DNA of 64,000 nucleotides from Chalara sp. BL73 (GCA_918026815.1 CAKJVC010000066.1:124001-188000), one strand, 5' to 3'; counted from the stretch's first letter, positions 34,309 to 46,472 are shown. The notes: generated by a model not told the origin, from the sequence alone. A program made the numbers and translations.

Positions 34309-35210
34309 AAGTTAGGAGTAAACCACGCCTATTTGTATATGGGTACTTTAGGAAGAGCTTAGACTGGAATGATACAAGATTTGGATACTATTCCTCCTGA
34401 GTGGATGTTAGAAAAGTTGTGATGCTCGTATGCAATGATCAATGGATCGAACCTATCAAGAAGATCGCTGTTGATAGAAAAGGGCCTGGTGAATCGCTAA
34501 AATTATGGCTGTGGCGTCGAAGATTACCAGAACTTGCACACATGGCCATACTAATGATTGAAAATGCTCTGCAACATTCTTGGCCCTTGAAAGATACGAT
34601 CTCAACCATCTTGCATCGAGTAACGTATGGAATGATCAGAAAAACTTGGAACCATGCAGAAAGCTCTCAGTCTACCTCACCACGGAAGAAGCGTTGGGCC
34701 ATAACATCTCCATTCGATCTTGACACAGCATCGAGTGTCCAGGTTCCACTGATATATATGCATCTTCAAAAAATTTGATCCACACTTCTGCCGTGGAACA
34801 TTTCCGCATATACCCCTCTCTCTCACCTGTACAACGTCAACAAAAAGCAATAAGCGAGAATAGTCCCGTCCCCCGCATTTGACCTCCATAAATGGCTCCC
34901 ACAGATTAAGGTAGGGCTATACGATGTATTACTAGGTTTTGGATTTGAGAAATCACCCCTAGCCAAATGGTCAACAGCTACCTAAAAGCTACATAATACA
35001 GTAAGATGATTCGCTTGCAGATCGTATACTTCCTAGCGCGTATAGCTGAGTTGAGCCGAGCCCTGAAGAGAGAGGCCGATCCAGCTCAGGTTCCTGACTT
35101 CAATTGCCGCACAGATCGTAAAATAACTATAAAAACAGACTTTATGACTTCAAGAATTTTTTACTGAGAAAATAAGACAGGCTCGAGCACTTAAAGAAGT
35201 GTCTACAGCA
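34309..35210. other. Intergenic region, nothing identified
   Basis: The ORF at 34401-34778 has no ATG start and no family resemblance. The region is probably the terminator of the ligase fusion and the promoter of the GMC gene. Confidence 0.45.
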
Positions 35211-37386
35211 ATGGCTACCGAATATGACTTCATAATTGTGGGCGGTTCGTCATTCCCATCCCCTTTACTCCTCATGCCTAAAAGAGTATTATAGCTGGTC
35301 CGTCTGGCAGTGCGCTCGCCTCCCGCCTCGCTCGCACCTCTGGTGCGCCCTCCGTTCTTCTTATCGAGGCCGGAGGCTCGAACAAATCCTCCTCGCTTCG
35401 TGTCCCAGGAGACCGCTTTACACTAGCTTTCACGCAACCCACACTCAATTGGGGCTATAAAACAGTCCCGCAAACTCATCTCCATGGCCAAGAAATCGAT
35501 TATTCGCGCGGAAAAGGCCTGGGCGGGAGCAGCTCAATCAATTTTATGTGCTGGTTGGTGGGCGCGAGGGATGATTTCGATGAGTGGGCAAAGAGGGTTG
35601 GTGACCAGGCATGGAGTTGGGAGAATGTAAAGGAGAGGTTTAAAAAGTTAGAGAGCTTTCATGGAGACGTACCACAAGAGGTGAGGAAGTATATCAACCC
35701 AAAAACGGAAGGTCGGTTCCTTGCTTCACGTACTATAGGAAGTGAGGGTGCTGACAAGTATAGATCATGGGACCGATGGACCTATTAACTTAAGCTATGC
35801 TTTGAAGTGGGAGAAGGGGCTTATCGACGTATTCGATGCTGCGAATGAGGTGGGATTGGGTGTGAATCCTGAGTACGTCGTCATATCATCAGCGAACGCA
35901 AGCTGTTGACGAAGTGGACTTTACTGAACATTAAATTATAGCATCAACTCAGGTAACCCACTAGGCATGGGCATTGGAGCATCAACCATGTACCAAGGGT
36001 CTCGAGTTACATCCAGCGCATATCTAGAGAACGCGCCGGCCAACCTGACCATCGTAACCGACACTCTTGTTGCTAAAGTGCTCTTATCCGGAAAGAAAGC
36101 CATCGGCATCAAAACGATGGTTGGTAAAGAATTTTTTGCGAAGAAAGATGTCATTTTGTCTGGAGGTGCACTGAACACGCCACAGCTCTTGATGTTGTCC
36201 GGAATCGGACCAGCGATAGAGCTTGAGAAACATGGCATCCCAGTAATTGTTGACTCTCCACAAGTGGGCAAGAACTTGCAAGACCATTGCTTTTCGGCCG
36301 CTACCATTCTGCAGAAACCAGGTACGAATGATAGGATGGCGTACGAGTTAAATCCAGAATCTGTGAGCGCGGCGAGAGCGCAGTATGAAAAAGATAAAAC
36401 TGGACTCTTGACTGAGCTTTATTGTGGAACACCAATGGGTTGGTTCAAGAACGCTGCGGTTCTCAACTCATCTGAGTTCAAGGCGTTGGATGAAGATCAA
36501 AAGACATTTTTGAGGAGAAGTACAGTTCCTAGCTTTGAGTTTGCTACGGTAAGTCCACCCAAGAACACACATTAGCATGACTAAGAAAGTAGTTCGCACC
36601 GCCTCTTCTCGCCGGGGGGTATGAATTTCAAGCCAATGATTCTTACATGACAGCATTGACGTTCGTCATGAATCCTCAATCATATGGTGAAGTGATTTTG
36701 AACTCGGCGGATCCAGCGGACGCGCCGATAATTGATCCCAAGCTCATGTCTCATCCATACGATCGACGTGTGATGATTGAAGGAATGCGATCATTGATGG
36801 AATTCCTTGAGGCTCCTACTTTTAAGAAGACCACAATCAAGCCGGTCGGTTGGCCGAAGAGTAAATCTGACGAGGATATTTGGGTATGCTTGCTTCCAAG
36901 AGGTATATATAACGATAGCTAACGAACACAAGGCTCATGTTTCTGCGAATGTTGGAAGTTCGTGGCATATGTGCAGCACGGCCAGGATGGGTAAGAAGGA
37001 GGACCAAGGCGCTTGTGTGGACCCAGCATTTAGAGTCAAAGGAGTGCAAAACTTGAGAGTAGTGGATCTGAGTGTCATACCTTTACTTCCCAAGTAAGAG
37101 CGATTTCCTCTTCTTTATCTGTATTTCTTTGCACCCAAGTTTCCAGTGGAGCCGTGCAGTGGTCAACACTTATCTTGAGAACCTAAATCTGTACCCTTCC
37201 TTTCCTCTTAACGAGCATTCGCTCGGACATGAATGAGCGATTTTCTCTTCTTATTCAGTTGAAGGAATTAACAGTATTGGTAGCAACCACACCCAGTCAA
37301 CAGCATACCTTGTAGGCGAGACAGCGGCAGAGAAATTGATACAAGAGTATGCACTTGAGCCAATCCAGCCAGATGGAAGTGTCTAG
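35211..37386 (+). CDS. GMC-family FAD oxidoreductase
   Basis: Flavin-dependent alcohol or choline dehydrogenase/oxidase type. Seven exons: 35211-35244, 35295-35711, 35764-35872, 35942-36548, 36593-36883, 36933-37093 and 37284-37386, giving 573 residues. The FAD-binding start is FIIVGAGPSGSALASRLA, split by the first intron. Other GMC motifs are IEAGGSN, GKGLGGSSSINFM, ILSGGALNTPQLLMLSGIGP and VGKNLQDH. The C-terminal catalytic region has SWHMCSTARMG (His) and PNNHTQSTAYLVGETAAEKL (second Asn/His). No signal peptide, so it is probably intracellular. The last intron is long (190 bases) and was placed because it joins LSVIPLLP to NNHTQ as the family requires. Confidence 0.9.
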
Positions 37387-37514
37387 GGGTGGTCCTGTTG
37401 CGGTCAGTCCTGGCGCGATGTGCACAGGAGAATTTAGCAGTGAAGTATTCAATTGGGCAACTGCTTCTCCACAAAGTAGATAGATTTGTCCGTTACAAAA
37501 TGTCAGAATGTCCA

Positions 37515-38411
37515 TCAATGCAAAGCAGCATGAACTTTAAGTACATTTCCACCTATTGTGTGCGCGGATATAACTGTAGATGTTGGACTTTCAACCTCTG
37601 GGGAAATTTGTCTTGTAAAGTAACGTTGTACAGTAGTATTTTGTACATCTTTCCGACCTGGAAAGTGCAATACATCACCTTTTGGCATGGCATGGCGGAA
37701 CTTTCGCAATCGGGTCTGGCCGTAAAAAGTGGATACATTGGCCGTCCCTTGAACAGTCACAGGCGGTAAGATGCCTGGACGATAGTTTCTTAGCAGGTTC
37801 CGGGTGAAATATTCTTCCAAATTCGGGCACACATGAGTAGACAAGATGCTGTGGAAATGGTTGTATCGCATCGCTTGATCGAAGCTCTTCAGTGTGCGGC
37901 CGAGGGTTGATGCAGATATGAACAGTGCATGCAGGAATAGAGTAACGAGCAGAATTCCGTTGAGCGTAGCGCGGAAGCTCTGGAACGGGGATGACCTTGA
38001 TAGCAGAGGAAGCAGTAATACAACTGATGCACTACCGGTGTCATCCTTGCACTGATCGGATGGTTGTGAACCCCGAGCCAGATTCATTGACTTTATACTT
38101 AAACGACTTCTTCTCTAGGGACATGTGCAACAACAAAATTGAGGGAAGACATGCCCTACAGCGGGATATTACAATCTGAATATTGACATGGCTACCAGAG
38201 GACTGCGTATCTTCAAACAAACTGCTGATGAGGTCCGAAACACGCAGGAGAGGACTCGAAGATAGAACGGAGTGGGCTGAAAAATCACCAACAGGCTAGC
38301 GATATGAATGGAGAGGTAGTGCTTGGCGAAATCGATTATTTGACTGGGGACCCGCTTAGGGTTATGATGAACGCCATGGATAGGAGTGTTGGGTAGAGAC
38401 GGCTTGTCCAT
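37515..38411 (-). pseudogene. Possible decayed membrane acyltransferase (wax synthase-like) or unknown gene
   Basis: Two minus-strand ORFs (38411-38169 and 38087-37515) carry hydrophobic stretches (LSIHIASLLVIFQPTPFYL, GILLVTLFLHALFISAST) and a late segment ILPPVTVQGTANVSTFYGQT. That segment faintly resembles the P-P-x-F-G...F-W-G-x-x-W-H-Q motif of fungal wax synthase-like acyltransferases, but the key W and H residues are absent. I could not join the two ORFs into a clean gene. It may be a decayed gene, or the resemblance may be accidental. Confidence 0.25.
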
Positions 38412-39179
38412 ACCAGGAATGCTCGGAGCCGTGGACTGTTATGGCCGGGTGCATTCACTCACTACTTGGGGAGATGGGATCTGCTCTGGTTCTTCGTTCT
38501 TCGGCTCTAAGCACGATAATATCTTAACCCCGAGGCAGAGATGTACTGAGATGTACTGTATTGTGCTGTATTGTACTGTGGTAGATTTCATCCTGTAGAA
38601 CATATGAATACTTGCTTGTTAAGGACCTGATCGACGGCAACTCTATCTGTGCATGCTGTGAGAGCAAAAATGTTGCCACCAGAAAAACAAAATTCGAGGA
38701 GGTTCACCACCTGAGGCATCAATGACTTAAGCTTTTTCGACCATTCCTCATTAAGCATCGCCCCGGTTCACCCACCCAAGCTCCTAGCACGTTTTCGTAC
38801 TATTATTAGATTGCATCGGGCCCTGTTTCCTTAGAGTAAACCTTCCATTATCAAAATCGCCACTCCATTATTGGACAAGATGACAAGTCAAGAGCCCCGT
38901 TTTCAGGCCTTTGCCAATTTGCTCCCCACCATATATCTGCTTCGTGATGTGCGCGGATACGCAGCCTCAAGGGTCTGTTTTGCGCCACAATTCATGCCTC
39001 TACCATCCATTAATCTAACCTTCTCTTTTTATCCCAAAGTCGCCGAGCAGCCTGAAAGGAATCTTTATTAGAGCAATCTACTCAGGCACAGCTTCTTTTC
39101 CAGCCTCAACATCTTCAGTCAGACAACCAGGTCCCGCATGGGTTAACACCCCGTAAAGCTCGAATAGTGTTGACCGGCC
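38412..39179. other. Intergenic region / promoter
   Basis: No supported gene. Contains a short tandem repeat (38541-38580) and the promoter and leader of the gene that begins at 39180. The small ORF at 38871-39071 is probably in the leader. Confidence 0.5.
38541..38580. repeat. Tandem TGTACTG/TGTATTG repeat
   Basis: ATGTACTGAG is followed by ATGTACTGTATTGTGCTGTATTGTACTGT, an irregular array of 5- and 10-base units. Confidence 0.7.
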
Positions 39180-40270
39180 ATGGCGGAATCGTCGTCACCG
39201 AGAGTCGAATTCAAAGCAGATGTTGTTCCATCTAGTGATGATGTTGCTGCAGCATTATCCTCAGCCAGCGCGTTGGCTCGATTCGAGTTTGAACCAGGGA
39301 GGGGCAACGAGGCAACAAAGATACTGATGGTAGAATGGGAGGATGATGCAGGAGAAGGATCGAAAACAGGAGACTGGGAGGTTTCATGGGAAGGTAAACG
39401 GACGGTGCTCTCTGCTCGAGATGGTGCTGATGGAAAGCTTCATCGGATATACTTTTTACTTGGGCCTGGAGTTAGCATACCGCCGGTCGTGAAGCTAGCA
39501 CAAACGGGAGGGAAGCTCATACAAACAAATCCATTACCAGCCATTTTTCCGCCTGAGCTGGGAGCTAGTGCAACAGCAGCTGGAAAACTAGGGGTCCTGC
39601 ATACTGTTTGGGCAAAGAAAAGGCTCTCCGTGTTACAGAAGGAAATCGACAATGAGATGAAAACAAATGGTGAAGGAGTGGGGCTTCAAATGGCCATGCA
39701 GGAAAAACAATGGATTGAAGAAAACTTTGGTGTTGGGCCAAAGGTAGCCCCTGAACTGAGTTCTTCCGCGTCACCTACCAGTCCAAAGACTCCTGGTGGT
39801 GGTCGTCTATCAGAAAAGCTCAAAGGTCTGAAACTTGGAACAACAGTGACAGCGCTAAGCGGATCCTCTGGTACGTATCTAGCGCATTAAAGAATCACAG
39901 TGACGCTAGCTGACCGTCTATAGGAGGTAACGAATCTGCGAAGTCTGAGCATCCGCTGTCCCCAGATCTTGGGGATGTAGCCGTATCTTCATTTGCCCTA
40001 TTCCACGGAGCTACGGCTCGTTCGCCTCCTCGAACAATCGCGCAAAGCCCGCCTGATTATTTGATCGCCCAACAATCCGATTCGCGAGGTGGTAGCCGCA
40101 TAAACTCCTTAGACGCAGTGACAAGAGGCGACATCCCGAAGCGGGATGACAATGATACCGAGGATGATCTTTTTGCCGTTCGATTGAGTCCACGGAGCCC
40201 AGAGATGACAAAGAGCCCGTTCTCATTTGCAGCAAAAGATACAGTACCTTGGTTAAAAGATAACGAATAA
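39180..40270 (+). CDS. Conserved-looking fungal protein of unknown function
   Basis: Exons 39180-39870 and 39924-40270, with a 53-base intron, give 345 residues. I do not recognise the family. The first 130 residues look folded (WEDDAGEGSKTGDWEVSWEG, LHRIYFLLGPGVSIPPVVKL). About 140-175 is helical and charged (WAKKRLSVLQKEIDNEMKTN), possibly a short coiled coil. The C-terminal half is Ser/Pro-rich, with S-P phosphorylation-like motifs. No signal peptide or membrane segment, so it is probably cytosolic or nuclear. The phase-perfect intron and codon regularity support a real gene. Confidence 0.75.
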
Positions 40271-41240
40271 GATGATCTTAAGCATATAATATGATAGTTC
40301 AAACGACTTATGAGGAGTTCTAGGTTGACTTGATATGGCCGGTGGTAGAATTAATCAACACTCGCTATATAACCTTGCGAATGCTGTTACAGTCAACCTG
40401 ACTTTAATTGATCATCTTGACCTCAGCTTGGGATGCATATCAGATAATCGACCCTTTTTTTGAGACCGACTGGATCATCTGGACTTGATAGGGCAGATGC
40501 AAGCTTGACAAATCACCGCTGTCGTTTTCTCTCAAAATCGAATAGGACTACTTTAGAGATCAGAATTTCAATGAAAGTCAAGAGCTGAACTGCAAACCGC
40601 GGAAACATACGTTGCTTAAGAGCATTGCCTTCCTTCGGCGCATCGTGAAGAAAACTGCTCATTCCATTTTTTGAATGAGAGAATGAATATCTTAAACTCA
40701 GTGTTATTCTTGCGATACCTTGTGCATATGTGTTATACCACATTAGTATGATATCTAAGAAACTCTCGTAACAATACAGCTCTTTGCTTACCAATATTGT
40801 AACATGGATGTTTATGATTGGCGCCAACCATGTTCCATTCTGACTTACAGAGTTCGAGTCAGGCATGCACGCCAAGCTTCAGACTATCACACTCCTCAAG
40901 TATTCTGAATCGCTCAGATGCCATCGGACATATTCCTGAACCTCCGATCGCGTGTTTTTCGAATGAAAGAGAGTTGAGAAACCGAATAGTCCAATGAGGG
41001 GACAATCTGGTGAACTCTATTATCAGCGGAAGATGCGGGAAGATGCGAGGAATTGGTGGTGCCTCGGCTGACCTTCCAAGACTTCAGCTCCTCGTTGTAA
41101 AAGATTCTTAATGGCTAAGTTCTCTTGCTGACGCATGATATAAGACGGGCTTATCTAAGTTTCCATCTCGCCATAAAATTCCAACTTCAACAGCACTCCC
41201 GCATCTCGAAGTTTCTTCATATATACTGCTGTAAACCGAC
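40271..41240. other. Intergenic region, nothing identified
   Basis: The 120-codon minus-strand ORF at 40513-40875 has no family resemblance. The right end is the promoter of the mpaB-like gene. Confidence 0.45.
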
Positions 41241-42968
41241 ATGGACACCATGGCCACGGTCGCCTATGCCAAGCTACCAGAAAAGATCTTTGATATAGCC
41301 AAAGGTACACAAATAAGCAAAATTCTGGCAGCCTACAATCTATCTCCCCCGGGCAAGATCAGCTTTACATGGGCTTCTATCATAGTAGGGGCTTCGCTGG
41401 TCTATATTCCATTATGCTCGGTTCTTCGGTACAGACGAAGGAATACCATGCATAAAAAGTTGAATTATCCGGACAGAGCTTCCTTCTCTCGAATGACCAA
41501 TGATGATGCGCAAGCGATCGTCAAATATCTTGCCACACTAGAATTCCCGACCGTGTATGAAATGTCTCTCCAGTTTGCTCTGTTCAAGGTAAGCAACCCT
41601 GAGAGAGGCTGCCCATTGAGTTAACAATTTGAGAAGACCTATGGAATCCCCACAATATCAAGTCTTCTTGTTGATACGAAAGAGTTCTCTTCTCAAGAAA
41701 GATCAAGTAAACGATACGCAGATACGGGCTTGCTCATTAGTGAGTAAGTTCTTGGTAACTAACCTCTGCTGAAGAGTGAAAGCTTACTGGACAGGTTTTC
41801 TATACACCCTCCCAAGTCAGAACGGGCGATCAAGGCTATTGCGAGAATGAACTACCTTCATGGCCACTATCAAAAGGCTGGTAAGATCACCAATGATGAT
41901 CTCCTTTACACGTTGAGTGGTAGGTTCTTCCTCTTCGATTTTCACACTTCTCGATACCCAGCACGCAAACAAGGTTCATAGATTTATATGTAATTGTCGA
42001 GTTGCTCTTCGCCTCGGATCCTTTACTAGCAGTAGTGCTTGCTAACCTATTATCTTTAGTCTTTATTACAGAGCCAATAGCGTAGGTATCCTTCTTCTTG
42101 TTCCCCCCCAGCCGCGGCCGACAACTCTGACACCCGCCATTTATATTTACGGGCAAAAGTTCATACTAACTTAACCCTGTCAGCTGGGTCGCAAAGTACG
42201 AATGGCGCTCCATGACCGAGATGGAAATATGCGCTGTGAGTACATTCTGGAAAAGTATGGGCGATGCAATGGGCATCAATTATGAAGGAAGCCTTCCCCG
42301 TGCTGGCCATTGGGTTGATGGACTGGAGTTTTATGAGGATATCAAGAACTGGGCCGAAAATTATGAGAAAACCTATATGGTACCTGCTGCGACTAACAAA
42401 AAGACGGCTGATGAACTGGTTCCACTGTTATTAACATATGTTCCGAATATTTTCCAAACTTCAGCTCGCGCAATGGTTGGAGTTATGATGGGAGATCGTT
42501 TGCGTGCTGCTATGATGTAAGTCAGTCAACCTTCCTCAGCCACATAATGTTGACCCCGGAATAAGATACCCCATACCATCCAAACCATACTTTCAATGTG
42601 CAAGTATCGTCTTCGCCGTCAGGAAATTCATTCTTCGCCATCTTTGCCTTCCACGCTACAAAGAAAGCACCCAGATTGGAGACCAGGATCCCAAGACTGG
42701 TCGGTACTACCTTAGCACCTACCTCGCGCGGCCGTTCTATAACAAGCCTACATTCTTGAATAGATGGGGGCCTGAAGGATGGCTCGTGCGGTTTCTCGGC
42801 GGTGTTGTTCCAGGCAGTGAAGGCAAAAAGTACGAGCCTGATGGATATCTGATTTCAGAGGTAGGACCAGACAGGTTTAGGGATAAGGGAGTGAAGGAGA
42901 CCGATGCTTATGAGGCGAAATTGAATGCGGAACGGCCTAGGGGATGTCCCTTTGCGTTTGGGAGATAG
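41241..42968 (+). CDS. mpaB/DUF2236-type ER-bound oxygenase
   Basis: Six exons: 41241-41588, 41637-41743, 41795-41919, 42060-42081, 42184-42516 and 42566-42968, giving 445 residues. It resembles the family of fungal MpaB and bacterial rubber oxygenase, which bind one haem and cleave C-C double bonds. A single membrane helix (ISFTWASIIVGASLVYIPL, about residues 38-58) followed by Arg-rich RYRRRN suggests an ER anchor with a cytosolic body. Body landmarks are FALFKTYGIPTIS, ARMNYLHGHYQKAGKI, VFITEPIAWVAKYEWRSMTE and FWKSMGDAMGINYEG. In MpaB the gene belongs to a mycophenolic acid cluster; no such genes lie nearby, so its substrate is unknown. Exon 4 is only 22 bases, and exon 2 has a tandem acceptor. 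Confidence 0.88.
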
Positions 42969-43571
42969 ATTTGCTGGTTGGCCGGGTTAGTGATAACATG
43001 CACGAGTGACAAAGAATGACTTGGACTGCAAATTTATGCACTGTCTTACGGATTTCGTGTCCTTCAAATATACAGGCGACTTGTGCCAAAAACCGAAGAA
43101 TCACTTGACCTGATAATGCAACGGGCGGAGAGGCTGAGGTCGTAAGATTATGCTAGACAAATAGATGCATGGAAAGAAGCCATGTTTTTCACAAACCCAG
43201 AAGCAATGGTTCCTGCAGAATCAGACATGCTCGACTCTGTTTATTCTTTACTCCCTAAACATGCTGTGCAATGTGATCCACTCAGATCGGCAGAAGGGCT
43301 ATGATGCGTAATAAACTATAGTTCGTCGCAAATTACGAGGCTCGGTCGATTCAGGTTATTTCAGGAAATTATTACTACTATGCGGAAAAATACCTCCTGG
43401 ATGTCATTATGAAATCTCCCTTTTGTAAGTTCATCTCTTGCATGCATCCCATGACTACCCTTAATCATAAACCATCACTCTATGCAATCCGCAGCCCCTT
43501 TATCATACACTATTATACAATATCAACAGGTTCCTCTATCTTAATTCTTCTCTTCCATACGGCGCTACCCT
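42969..43571. other. Convergent 3' spacer, nothing identified
   Basis: 603 bases between convergent genes, with only short unsupported ORFs. Confidence 0.5.
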
Positions 43572-45108
43572 TCAAAATCCAGGTGATGCGTACTTGCGAG
43601 TGCGTTCCATGCAACTAGTACGTCTGAGTCGTTTCAATTCCGCGTCCACATCCTCATCATCCGTATCCGCAATGGCTTTTTTGATAAATGAATGTAGATA
43701 ACCAGAGAACACTTCACCTGGTCTAGGGTACCTGGTCTCTTCCTTGGGGGTTTCCTTGGGTTCGTACTTGTCTGTACCCTTACCTCTACCGCTATCATGA
43801 CGAGCTATCTCTAGTTTACGATCGTCCCTGGTACTAGTTGCCTCTCCAGCTCTATTGCTGCCAAAGGTGAGGACTACGCCACTATCATTGCTGGCTACCT
43901 GCTTTGCGGGCTCCTCCATGGCGCGAGATTCCCTCCAAAGACGCCTCACCTTAACAAACGCTACCGCCTCCTCAAATATGCCTCCCGCATGACGGACTGC
44001 CTCAGCCTGCATACGAGCTACTTTGGCCATCCTCGCCTCTTCTCTAACCTTCAAAGCTAGCACACATGTAGTATGTAGATCGAGTGGATCTCGGCGGCGC
44101 CTCGGTAAAGCGGCTGGGGGGAAACAACTTGTATGTGCAAATCTATCAAAGCGGGAAGGAAGCAGATGCGGGACGGATCCATCTGGGATGTCCAGAATAG
44201 TCAGTTCACGATAATTCTTCTTCCTTGGCTGTAGTGAGCTTGTCGGTGCAGTAGGCGGAGCGTTTTGAACCGAATCAGTGTTAATCTCAGGAGTCTCTTC
44301 AGTAATACTGGTAATTTTCCGAGCGGGCTGCCAACCGATCTTTGAGGGGTGGCGCGCAGCCGGTATTGGGGAAATGGCGTGATAATAGCTCACAGAATCG
44401 CCAGACTTCTGAAAATTTTGGAACCTTGGGAATCCAAAGGTGTGGGTTTGTAAATTGCCATCTTCCATTTGGTGCGTGAGAGGCTCAGGGTTCGTAGGAC
44501 ATGTTGGAGGATTAGGGACTTTATAGTAGTATCTGTCTGTATAGGAGGGTCGTTCGAGCTCAGTGGGATCCTCTTTAAGTCCATATGCTTGTGTAAGTCT
44601 GTCACGACGTGATAAGCCAGAATATTCACGGTATGACTGATTGGGCGATTCCTCAGGACGAATTCTGTATCTAGATCAAATGTAAGCATTTGGTAGGCAA
44701 TATAGCCGTGCTACACGCAATAGAACAATAATGATAAGGTTGAACTTCGACTTACTTATATGTAATGCTTAAGCTGTTGGCTGCGGTTCTTGTGCCAGTG
44801 AGAGCTCCGCCAACATTGGCAGCCCAGTCAATGGTACTATCATATGATTGTGTATTGTTTAGTTGAAGATCAGGAAGGCTCCTGAAGTGTGCCAACAATC
44901 GCTTTCTCTCAAGCCGAACCTTCGCGTCGCTACCAGCAAAGAGTGATAGAATGAACTCGTCGGTTTCGTTGGAGAAAGATGGAATGACTTTTTTAATAGG
45001 TGAAACAGCAATGATGAACAGCGGCAATACTCTTAAACCAATTGGAAAGATTGGCGATGATGCACTTGAGGACCTCGTCAGGATGAGTGAGGAGCTTGAT
45101 GACTCCAT
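43572..45108 (-). CDS. Predicted fungal protein of unknown function
   Basis: Exons 45108-44756 and 44670-43572, with an 85-base intron, give 483 residues. Not recognised. The N-terminal part contains PIKKVIPSFSNETDEFILSL and ERKRLLAHFRSLPD. The middle is Pro/Tyr-rich and low complexity (YSGLSRRDRLTQAYG, YTDRYYYKVPNPPTCPTNPE). A basic, Ala/Glu-rich helical stretch follows (REEARMAKVARMQAEAVRHA), possibly a coiled coil. The tail is charged, with LHSFIKKAIADTDDEDVDAE. No signal peptide or membrane segment. The frame join is clean, but the first exon could belong to a longer gene. Confidence 0.6.
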
Positions 45109-45821
45109 TCTGACGCTGGCAGCGAGGTTAGGTTAGTAGTTAATTGCGCGATGAACAATTATTGCACCATCGACGATGCGAATTATATTAAGAGTGCGTT
45201 TGAGGGTTGTATGCTATAATGGGAGAAGAAATTGATTGTGACTGTGTGATGGGAGTAATAATTATTGGAATTCTGCGAAAGCCAGAAGATGCGAATACCT
45301 TCATGACAAGGCTGAGAAATTCACTTTCTACGAGTCTAGAATACCACAAAAGTACAGCACAATGAATGGCCATACTCCAGACTCTAGGCTCCAGCCTAAA
45401 CCTCTTTTTTGAATGCTTTGTTTGGAGTATATGTTCATGTGAATCAGTATGTTATTTTACTTTGTATTGCTTTGATATTCTTTGGGTCCGAAGGCGCGAT
45501 TCTATTGCAATAATCAGAGACATATGGTGAATGCCTGTTTCACTTATAGGAAATAGTTATTAGCTGTCTTGTGAAAGGCACGAACAAGCAAAACATCCTC
45601 AACACTGCTGCTTTTGGAGAATGGAAGGCGTCTCTAAAGAAAAGAAAATAAAATCTCAGTACAATTGCAAAAATAACAGGGCATCGGACTATTCAATTGA
45701 ATCTGACCAGCATGATGTATTTGAGTTTAGTAGCTATAAGGAGAATTATAGTCGAAACTGCTCAGCATCAATCACAGGATAATGGACACCAGGTTGGGGC
45801 TAGGAGAGGAGAGCAAAATTG
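45109..45821. other. Intergenic region, nothing identified
   Basis: Promoter of the minus-strand gene to the left, then AT-rich DNA without a supported gene. Confidence 0.45.
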
Positions 45822-46128
45822 CTATTGTGCAGTTTGAGGATCGATTGCATCATAATAATCATGCTGAGCCCACTGCTCAGCTTTGAAGTCATGATGAGTA
45901 AAATTCCCATCTATGTTTGCGCATGCTTTCAAAATGAACTGGTGCTGTACCACAGTGAAGTTCCGATGATCAATACTTCGATAACCTTTACAGATTGAAG
46001 AAGTCATTTCCAACATCTGCTGAGTGAGCTATAAAGGCCAAAGGTTCTGCAAACAAAGGCTTCATACCTATTTCTGCCCACAAAAAGGTAACCCCTAAAT
46101 TGATCAAAGATTGCTTGCTGGCAGCCAT
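45822..46128 (-). pseudogene. Possible broken secreted cyanovirin-like (CVNH) lectin gene
   Basis: On the minus strand an ATG at 46128 opens a frame with a signal-like start (MAASKQSLINLGVTFLWAEI) running to GNDFFN and then a stop. A one-base shift at that point gives CKGYRSIDHRNFTVVQHQF followed by ILKACANIDGNFTHHDFKAE, ending at 45822. The joined pattern (F-x-x-x-C...L-x-A-x-C-x-N-x-D-G) resembles fungal CVNH domains. The frame break suggests a pseudogene; a splice I could not place is the alternative. The family call is tentative. Confidence 0.3.
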
Positions 46129-46472
46129 GGTTCCAACAATTGGTGAACTTTCAACATGACTTCTATGAGGAGCAACTGAAGGGCTATGAAGTTTCTGCAG
46201 CGGGGACTAAGCTATTGTATTATAAGTATGATATATCTAGAGGGTGGCAAGTTCCACTCGAAGAAAATTACGATCTATAGATCATGATTTTTGATATCTC
46301 TGAGAAGGAAGTGAAGTGTGAACTTGAACTGTGGTTGCTTGTTGATGCCCCTCGCTAACCGACCTTGGCACGTGCCCCACTTTTCCCATGGAGCTTCAAG
46401 CAGCTCCATACTTGGGTTGAGGCTCAGTCCGCCTCAAGCAACAACCATCCTTTCGCATTTGCACAATCAGCC
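46129..46472. promoter_or_regulatory. Promoter and leader of the V-ATPase subunit C gene
   Basis: Non-coding stretch before the ATG at 46473. Contains the palindrome GGCACGTGCC. Confidence 0.5.
46367..46376. promoter_or_regulatory. Palindromic E-box GGCACGTGCC upstream of V-ATPase C
   Basis: A perfect 10-base palindrome around CACGTG, 97 bases before the VMA5 start codon. bHLH or bHLH-zip proteins bind such sites. Function here is an inference. Confidence 0.4.

Noticed and set aside
34401..34778. 125-codon plus-strand ORF after the ligase fusion
   Set aside because: Starts at GTG, composition unlike neighbours, and lies where a 3' region and promoter are expected.
40513..40875. 120-codon minus-strand ORF
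   Set aside because: No family resemblance and no splice-consistent extension.
35211..45108. A secondary-metabolite cluster around the GMC and mpaB-like genes
   Set aside because: No polyketide synthase, NRPS, terpene cyclase, P450 or cluster regulator was found between or beside them.
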